Shown piece after piece: positions 7,291-11,896 of a stretch of 11,896 nt of DNA. Below the pieces are notes generated by a model. The model was not told the origin of the DNA, made no database searches, and saw nothing but the letters and a program-made list of their open reading frames with translations. Both the position numbers and the translations under genes were made by a program. Source of the stretch: Pseudomonadota bacterium (lineage in GTDB: Bacteria > Pseudomonadota > Gammaproteobacteria > Steroidobacterales > Steroidobacteraceae); assembly GCA_021817875.1 (NCBI GenBank), contig JAKAFQ010000075.1:1-11896 (forward strand). The letters run 5' to 3'. Numbering within the stretch: position 1 is the first letter of the stretch; the number at the start of each line of letters is the position of its first letter.

Positions 7291-7705
7291 AGAGCGGCGC
7301 GCGTTTCCGCGGCTACGCCGGCGACTCGACGCTCGCCGACGAAACCCGGGACCGACGACAGCGCACGGACAGGCTCATCAGCGGCGCGCTGCAGTGCGGC
7401 CGGCCGCTCATCGGACCGCTCCACGAAAAATGCGGCAGCTGGCCTGTCACCTTGACGCAATCACGGCTGCTGATCCGCCACAATCCGTCGCGCCGTTTCG
7501 CCACGGCATTGCCGACCCGCCCGGGGTAGCGGGCGGCGGGAACTCGCGGAATGCGCCTCGGCTGCACGGACCCGAGACTCGACCCCAACGGTGCCTTGAC
7601 GATGCGCCTGCGCCGTCGGATGCAATGCCTCACGCTGTGTCCCCGGTGATCGCGGCCGATGCACACTTTCATCCGGCGAAAATCAGCATCCTGTAACATA
7701 ACGTC

Positions 7706-9532
7706 ATGATCCGCAAGGTGACCTCGCCCCTGCCCTGGCTCGCGGGGCTCCTGGTGGTGTATCTCGTCGCGCCGCTCGCGGCCGGCGTGCAGCAGGCCGT
7801 CTCGGCCCGCTGGAGCGCGGTCGACTACCCGGGTCTCGTCCATGCCTGCGAGATCTCGCTCGCCAGCGCGACGACCGCCACTTTCCTGGTGGCGCTGTTC
7901 GGTATCCCGTTGGGCTATCTGTTGGCGCGCAATCGCGGCCGGGCGATGGCGCTGCTCGGCTTTCTGGTGCAGCTGCCGCTCGCCCTGCCGCCGCTCGCAA
8001 GCGGTGTACTGCTGCTGTTCCTGGTCGGCTACGACTCCCCGTTGGGCCGGCTCACGCACGGTGCGCTGACGGACTCCTTCGCGGGCATTGTCGTCGCGGA
8101 AGCCTTCGTGGCGGCACCGTTCGTGATCATCGCGGCGCGATCGGCGTTCGCGGCCATGGATCCGGCGATCGAGGATGTCGCGGCCACGCTGGGCCACCGG
8201 CCGTTCGAGGTGTTCTGGCGGATCAGCCTGGCCGTGGTGCGCCCGTCGCTGCTCGCGGGGTTGCTCCTGGCGTGGCTGCGCGCCTTCGGGGAATTCGGCG
8301 CGACCGTCATGGTGGCCTACCACCCGTACTCGCTGCCGGTGTACACATATGTCGCCTTCGGTTCCCAGGGTCTGCCGGCCATGTTGCCCGTGCTGCTGCC
8401 GGCGCTGATCCTGGCGCTCGCGGTCATGGCGCTGAGCGGCACTCTCGGGTCACGTCCCGCCGGGCGAGCGGCCCCGGTACGGACGCAGACCGCGTCGGTG
8501 GCGAGCCGCCCCGAACCGCGCCAGACGAGTCCGTCTTCGGAGCCCGCGCAACTGGCCATCGATGTCGAGAAACAGCTCGATGGCTTCCGTCTGAACGTGG
8601 CCTGGCGGCCCCAGGCCCGCCGGCTGGCGATCCTCGGGCCGTCCGGCTCGGGCAAGTCATTGACCCTCAAGCTGATCGCCGGGCTCGCGCGGCCAGACCG
8701 GGCAGTGGTGCGGGTTGGACGCCGGGAGCTGTCGCACCGCGAGCCGGACGCGCGGGCCGTCGCTTACGTGCCGCAGAGCTACGGGCTGTTCCCGCATCTC
8801 GACCTGCTCGCTCAATTGCGCTTCCCCACCGGGGCGGACACTGCGGCCGCGGCCCACTGGATCGAACGGCTGGGTCTATCAGGCCTCGAGCACCGGCGCC
8901 CGGCGGAGCTGTCGCTCGGTCAGCAGCAGCGCGTCGCCCTTGCGCGGGCGCTGGTCAGACCGGCCGACCTGCTGCTGCTCGACGAACCGTTCTCGGCGCT
9001 CGACACACCGCTGCGCGCCGCGCTGCGCAAGGAGCTGCTGGCCGTGCAGGAGGAGTTCCAGGGCATCACGCTGCTGGTCACCCACGACCCGCAGGAAGCG
9101 GCCTTGCTGGCCGACGAGATCCTGATCCTCGAAGCCGGCCGGTCGCTGCAGGCCGGGGAAACGCGCGATGTCTTCCGTCGGCCCGTGAGCGAGCTCGCCG
9201 CGCGGCTGCTCGGCGCCGACAACCCCGCCGAAGGCGTCGCGGAGGGCGAAAACCGCATCGCCGTCGGCGATGGCGCCAGCATCGAGGTGTCAGGTCCGGC
9301 GCTTCCTCCGGGCCGCGTGGGTTGGAGCGTGCCGCCGGATCGGACCTGGATCTGGCCCGACGGCCGGCACGCAGGCACGGTGCTGGGCGTCCTCGAGCAT
9401 CCCACGCCGCAGCGGCTGATCCGCTTCGGCCACACTCAGCTGAGACTCGCCGGCGGTGGCCATCTGCGTCCCGGACAGGTCTGCCGCTTCGATCTCGATG
9501 CGGAGCGCATCCAGGTCTGGCCGCTGGCCTGA
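7706..9532 (+). CDS. Fused ModB-ModC molybdate/tungstate-type ABC transporter (permease plus ATPase)
   Basis: Inner-membrane importer for an oxyanion, most likely molybdate, with both subunits in one 608-residue chain. Residues 1-245 form a ModB-type permease with about five helices and the cytoplasmic EAA loop (EDVAATLGHRPFEVFWRISL, from 156), then the RAFGEFGATVM motif (192-202). A Pro/Ser-rich linker (about 248-282) leads to the ATPase. The ATPase has Walker A GPSGSGKS (311-318), Q-loop Gln357, signature LSLGQQQR (402-409), Walker B LLLLDE (422-427) and switch His460. A C-terminal TOBE/MOP-like region (about 510-608) follows. ModB-ModC fusions are known. No modA periplasmic binding protein is next to it. 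The ATG at 7706 is the first possible start after an in-frame stop and has no SD. Sulfate or tungstate cannot be excluded as substrates. Any operon link to the PLP enzyme downstream is uncertain. Confidence 0.9.
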   Translation: MIRKVTSPLPWLAGLLVVYLVAPLAAGVQQAVSARWSAVDYPGLVHACEISLASATTATFLVALFGIPLGYLLARNRGRAMALLGFLVQLPLALPPLASGVLLLFLVGYDSPLGRLTHGALTDSFAGIVVAEAFVAAPFVIIAARSAFAAMDPAIEDVAATLGHRPFEVFWRISLAVVRPSLLAGLLLAWLRAFGEFGATVMVAYHPYSLPVYTYVAFGSQGLPAMLPVLLPALILALAVMALSGTLGSRPAGRAAPVRTQTASVASRPEPRQTSPSSEPAQLAIDVEKQLDGFRLNVAWRPQARRLAILGPSGSGKSLTLKLIAGLARPDRAVVRVGRRELSHREPDARAVAYVPQSYGLFPHLDLLAQLRFPTGADTAAAAHWIERLGLSGLEHRRPAELSLGQQQRVALARALVRPADLLLLDEPFSALDTPLRAALRKELLAVQEEFQGITLLVTHDPQEAALLADEILILEAGRSLQAGETRDVFRRPVSELAARLLGADNPAEGVAEGENRIAVGDGASIEVSGPALPPGRVGWSVPPDRTWIWPDGRHAGTVLGVLEHPTPQRLIRFGHTQLRLAGGGHLRPGQVCRFDLDAERIQVWPLA

Positions 9533-9669
9533 GCCGGTCCGGTCCGTGCCGGCCCACGCCGATCAGCGATGCCGAGGCGGCGCACGCGTTCACCGGACAC
9601 GTTGCCTCGGGCGCCGGCGCGCAGAACCTCGTGAACCGCGAAGCGGATGCGCGCTATCCGCGGCCCGTG

Positions 9670-9675
9670 TATATA
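9670..9675 (+). promoter_or_regulatory. Possible -10 element before the PLP lyase gene
   Basis: TATATA in the 186-base gap behind the transporter gene is the only AT-rich hexamer there. A start about seven bases further on would place the 9686-9701 hairpin at the very 5' end of the message. No matching -35 is evident. Confidence 0.3.
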
Positions 9676-9680
9676 GCTCG

Positions 9681-9711
9681 CCATCGCGGGCTTTTGCCCG
9701 CCCCATCGCGG
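9681..9711 (+). promoter_or_regulatory. Leader hairpin flanked by direct repeats before the PLP lyase gene
   Basis: GCGGGC (9686-9691) pairs perfectly with GCCCGC (9696-9701) around a TTTT loop. CCATCGCGG occurs at 9681-9689 and again at 9703-9711, so one half of the stem overlaps the first repeat. The second copy occupies the place where a ribosome binding site would be expected before the ATG at 9719, and no SD is visible. It could affect translation or act as an operator. Confidence 0.4.
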
Positions 9712-9718
9712 CCTTGAC

Positions 9719-10912
9719 ATGAAAGACACGCAGCGCCGACCAGGAACCGGCACCCGGCTCGCCCAGCTCGGCCGGATGTCCGAAGCGCATCACGGCTTCG
9801 TCAACACGCCGATTTACCGCGGCTCGACGGTGCTGTTCAAAACGCTGGATGACCTCGAGCAGATGCGGGCACGCTACGTGTACGGCACCGCGGGCACACC
9901 GACCCTCGAGAGCCTGGAGAGCGCCTGGACGGCGCTCAGCGGCGCGGCCGGCACCGTGCTGTGCCCCTCAGGACTGGGCGCGGTCGCCCTCGCCCTGTTG
10001 AGCAGCCTCGGGCAGGGCGATCACCTGCTCATGCCGGACAGCGTGTACCTCCCATCGCGCTCGCTGTGCTCCGACCTCCTCGAGCGGTTCGGAGTCGAAA
10101 CCACCTTCTACGATCCGCTGCTGGGTGCCCGCCTCGAATCGCTCGTCAGGCCCAATACCTCGACCCTTTTCCTGGAGTCTCCCGGCTCACAGACCTTCGA
10201 GGTCCAGGACGTGCCCCGGATCACCGCATTCGCGGCCCGGCGCGGCATCAGAACCATCATCGACAACACCTGGGCGACGCCGCTGTTCTTCGCCGCCCAC
10301 GAGCACGGCTGCGATCTGTCGGTGGAGGCCGGGACCAAGTACCTGAGCGGGCATTCCGATCTGCTGTTGGGGCTCGTGAGCGCGAACGCCTCGGCGTGGC
10401 CGGCGTTGAAGAAGACCTCGCGCAGCATGGCGATGCTGCCGGGAGCCGAGGACTGTTACCTTGCGCTGCGCGGCATGCGCACGCTGCATATCCGACTGCA
10501 GGAAGCGCAGCGCAGGGGCCTCGAGATCGCGCGCTGGCTGCAGTCACAACCGGAGGTCATGACCCTGCTGCATCCGGCATTCCCGTCCTGTCCGGGCCAT
10601 GCACTCTGGAAACGCGACTTCAAGGGCTGCACGGGCGTGTTCTCGATCATCCTGCGTCCCGGTTTCAGCCGTCCGGCGCTCGCCGACATGCTCGATCACC
10701 TGGCGATATTCGGCATGGGCTACTCGTGGGGCGGTTTCGAGAGCCTCATCATCCCGTTTGACTGCCGCGACTACCGCACGGCGACCCACTGGAACCCGGG
10801 TGGCTTCGGCCTGCGACTGCAGATCGGACTCGAGGACGTCGACGATCTGAAGGCAGACCTGAGGGCAGGCCTCGACAGGCTGGCTGCGCACTCCGGGACC
10901 GCGCCGCCCTGA
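9719..10912 (+). CDS. metC: Cystathionine beta-lyase-like PLP enzyme (Cys/Met metabolism family)
   Basis: Cytoplasmic pyridoxal-phosphate enzyme of the Cys/Met metabolism family, expected to cleave cystathionine to homocysteine, pyruvate and ammonia in methionine synthesis. The 397-residue length is normal. Visible landmarks are TPIYRGSTVLF (30-40), the cofactor phosphate-binding Tyr/Arg region near YVYGTAGTPT (53-62), Tyr110 stacking on the cofactor, Asp182 (IIDNTWATPLFF) contacting the pyridine nitrogen, and Lys207 in SVEAGTKYLSGHSD as the Schiff-base lysine. GYSWGGFESL (334-343) is characteristic of the MetC branch rather than of gamma-synthase. The start has no clear SD; a Met at residue 20 lies too far into the conserved region. 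It is preceded by a hairpin leader. Other family activities (cysteine desulfhydrase, methionine gamma-lyase) are possible because these enzymes overlap in substrates. Confidence 0.9.
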   Translation: MKDTQRRPGTGTRLAQLGRMSEAHHGFVNTPIYRGSTVLFKTLDDLEQMRARYVYGTAGTPTLESLESAWTALSGAAGTVLCPSGLGAVALALLSSLGQGDHLLMPDSVYLPSRSLCSDLLERFGVETTFYDPLLGARLESLVRPNTSTLFLESPGSQTFEVQDVPRITAFAARRGIRTIIDNTWATPLFFAAHEHGCDLSVEAGTKYLSGHSDLLLGLVSANASAWPALKKTSRSMAMLPGAEDCYLALRGMRTLHIRLQEAQRRGLEIARWLQSQPEVMTLLHPAFPSCPGHALWKRDFKGCTGVFSIILRPGFSRPALADMLDHLAIFGMGYSWGGFESLIIPFDCRDYRTATHWNPGGFGLRLQIGLEDVDDLKADLRAGLDRLAAHSGTAPP

Positions 10913-10960
10913 GGCAGCGCGCGCCCCTGGCGCATCGGCCGCGGCCGCGGACCCGCTGTG

Positions 10961-11896
10961 TCAGCGTGCGAGCGCCAGGGTGAATGCCCGGCCATCCACC
11001 GAGTGCAGCACCAGCCGGTAGCGGCCGGCGCCCAGGCTCAGCCGCGGCTCAGCCGGTGGCAGCGTGATCCGCGCTCGCGCCCCCATCTTCGCGGTGATGC
11101 CGGCATATCCCGGCGCGAAGCGGTTGTAACGATACTCGTTGACGAAGGCGCCGCGCGGCAGGGCGGCCAGCCTCGCCCCGTCCCAGTGCTCGACCGGAAC
11201 GCCGTCCGGGCCGGACAGATCGGCACGCACCACATTGGCCGGAACCGCAGGCGTTCCGCCGTCGAGATACGCCGTAAAGCGCACTTCGCCATCCGTATCC
11301 AGCCGGCCCGCGGACAGGCTGATGTGATGCGCCGCCGCGCTGACCGGCCCTCCATGAAAAGGCGTCAGCACGGATCCACGGTAATAGTTGTACGTTGACA
11401 CGACGAACAGCAGCGTCGCCCCGAGACCGAGCAGACTCCAGCGCTTCAGGCGCAGTTCCGGCCAGGGGCCGCTGCCGAGCCACTGGAACCACGTGCTGCC
11501 GGCCAGCCGCGGATACCGCCTCTGCAGCCAGCCGTCGAGCGAATAGACGCCCGCGCCCGCCAGGAACAGCGCGACGCCCATGGCGAAATTGGCCGAGGCC
11601 ATGGTCCACTCGTCGATGCAGGTCGCGCCCTGCCAGCCGAACAGCAGCATCAACACGAAGCTCAGCCCGACCGTCACCAGCGCCGACAGGCGCGTCATGA
11701 ACCCGAACAGCAGGAACAGACCGAACAGCAGCTCCAGGGCGCTGAACACGATCACTCCGGCATAGAGCAGCGCGAAGTGATGCAGCAGGTAGTCCACCAC
11801 ATGGCTCATGCCGAGCAGCGCTCCCGGCATCGCCGACTGGAATTTGTTGGCCATCCAGCTCGGCGCGTGCGGGCCGAGCTTGGCGCGCGCGTAGAT
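10961..11896 (-). CDS. doxDA: Thiosulfate:quinone oxidoreductase, DoxD-DoxA fusion (5' end outside the window)
   Basis: Membrane enzyme that oxidises thiosulfate to tetrathionate and passes electrons to quinone. The frame is open to the window edge, giving 311 residues without the true N-terminus; an internal Met at 11854 is not the start. The visible DoxD part begins IYARAKLGPHAPSWMANKF, matching the conserved region just after the first helix. It continues with hydrophobic helices at about 39-65, 70-88 and 100-118 and the IDEW segment. A DoxA-like part follows from about 150, with one helix (153-168), the STYNYYRGS motif, and a beta-rich extracytoplasmic domain with FNEYRYNRF-like features (252-260). 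DoxD-DoxA fusions occur in Acidithiobacillus ferrooxidans. It converges on the PLP lyase gene with 48 bases between stops. Family call is good; the exact donor is inferred. Confidence 0.85.
   Translation of the reverse strand: MYARAKLGPHAPSWMANKFQSAMPGALLGMSHVVDYLLHHFALLYAGVIVFSALELLFGLFLLFGFMTRLSALVTVGLSFVLMLLFGWQGATCIDEWTMASANFAMGVALFLAGAGVYSLDGWLQRRYPRLAGSTWFQWLGSGPWPELRLKRWSLLGLGATLLFVVSTYNYYRGSVLTPFHGGPVSAAAHHISLSAGRLDTDGEVRFTAYLDGGTPAVPANVVRADLSGPDGVPVEHWDGARLAALPRGAFVNEYRYNRFAPGYAGITAKMGARARITLPPAEPRLSLGAGRYRLVLHSVDGRAFTLALAR

Larger units (their letters stand above)
7085..7529 (+). pseudogene. Possible frameshifted small gene, product unknown
   Basis: The stretch shows coding-like base use that switches frame. 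From a TTG at 7112 (AGGAG six bases upstream) or ATG at 7085, the first frame has G or C at most third positions up to about 7280. From there the frame one base later takes over with equally strong third-position GC and natural composition (segments RFRGYAGDSTLADETRD and LLIRHNPSRRF) until a TAG at 7527. The second frame has an upstream TAA near 7222 and no start codon of its own. The switch falls on a perfect palindrome (GGCGGCC, TTC, GGCCGCC at 7274-7290). A decayed gene, a sequencing or assembly error in the hairpin, or programmed frameshifting are all possible. I recognise no family. The remaining bases to 7705 hold no clear gene. Confidence 0.33.

Noticed and set aside
7530..7705. Molybdenum cofactor riboswitch or ModE operator before the transporter
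   Set aside because: Only an ACATAACG half-site like sequence is present at 7696-7703; no second half and no matching RNA fold could be made by eye.
7313..8323. 336-codon open frame on the minus strand
   Set aside because: Mostly antisense to the permease half of the ModB-ModC gene; composition (Arg, Gln, Glu, His) is that of a shadow. Its last part overlaps the candidate broken gene, whose plus-strand reading looks more natural.
8272..9717. 481-codon open frame on the plus strand
   Set aside because: Overlaps the ATPase gene in another frame; Walker and signature motifs appear only in the 7706-9532 frame.
10913..10960. Terminator between the convergent lyase and DoxDA genes
   Set aside because: A CGGCCGCGGCCG palindrome is present but no T-run on either side; probably a GC-rich chance palindrome.

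Overview
The window is GC-rich throughout, with coding third positions that are mostly G or C. It reads as a chromosomal segment of a lithotrophic, probably acidophilic or sulfur-oxidising proteobacterium, most likely gammaproteobacterial. The evidence is a cytochrome bc1 gene set accompanied by a diheme cytochrome c4 and a YciK-like short-chain dehydrogenase, plus a DoxD-DoxA type thiosulfate:quinone oxidoreductase at the right edge. The cyc/sdr/petABC combination is the known content of the pet operons of Acidithiobacillus ferrooxidans. The GC content looks too high for that genus, so a relative such as an Acidiferrobacter- or Acidihalobacter-like organism is my guess. This placement is inference, not proof.

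Layout. Positions 43-1020 (+) carry a proline iminopeptidase. It faces a minus-strand electron-transfer operon that reads right to left from about 5346 to 1041: Rieske protein (petA), cytochrome c4, cytochrome b (petB), cytochrome c1 (petC) and a small two-helix membrane protein whose GTG start overlaps the petC stop. Upstream of petA is a divergent region of about 850 bases (5347-6195) with a tandem 12-base repeat and several inverted repeats but no convincing gene. On its other side a YciK-like dehydrogenase (sdrA-like, 6196-6999, +) reads outward. Positions 7000-7705 hold no intact gene, but there is a coding-like stretch that changes frame at a perfect palindrome, probably a broken small gene. 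Next come a fused ModB-ModC molybdate-type ABC transporter (7706-9532, +), a short leader with a clean hairpin, and a cystathionine beta-lyase-like PLP enzyme (9719-10912, +). The right end is a partial, minus-strand DoxDA gene (10961-11896) that runs out of the window.

How the parts fit. DoxDA would feed electrons from thiosulfate into the quinone pool. The bc1 complex exchanges electrons between quinone and c-type cytochromes, and the co-encoded cytochrome c4 is its likely soluble partner. In iron oxidisers the equivalent complex can run uphill to make quinol for NAD reduction.

The most interesting points are all in the bc1 neighbourhood: a non-standard Qo motif (PLWF in place of PEWY/PVWY), a C-terminal two-helix extension on cytochrome b, cytochrome c4 placed between petA and petB, and a divergent SDR that has lost its catalytic tyrosine (Phe in the YxxxK position). 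Together they suggest a variant bc1 module with a possibly non-enzymatic, nucleotide-binding SDR partner.
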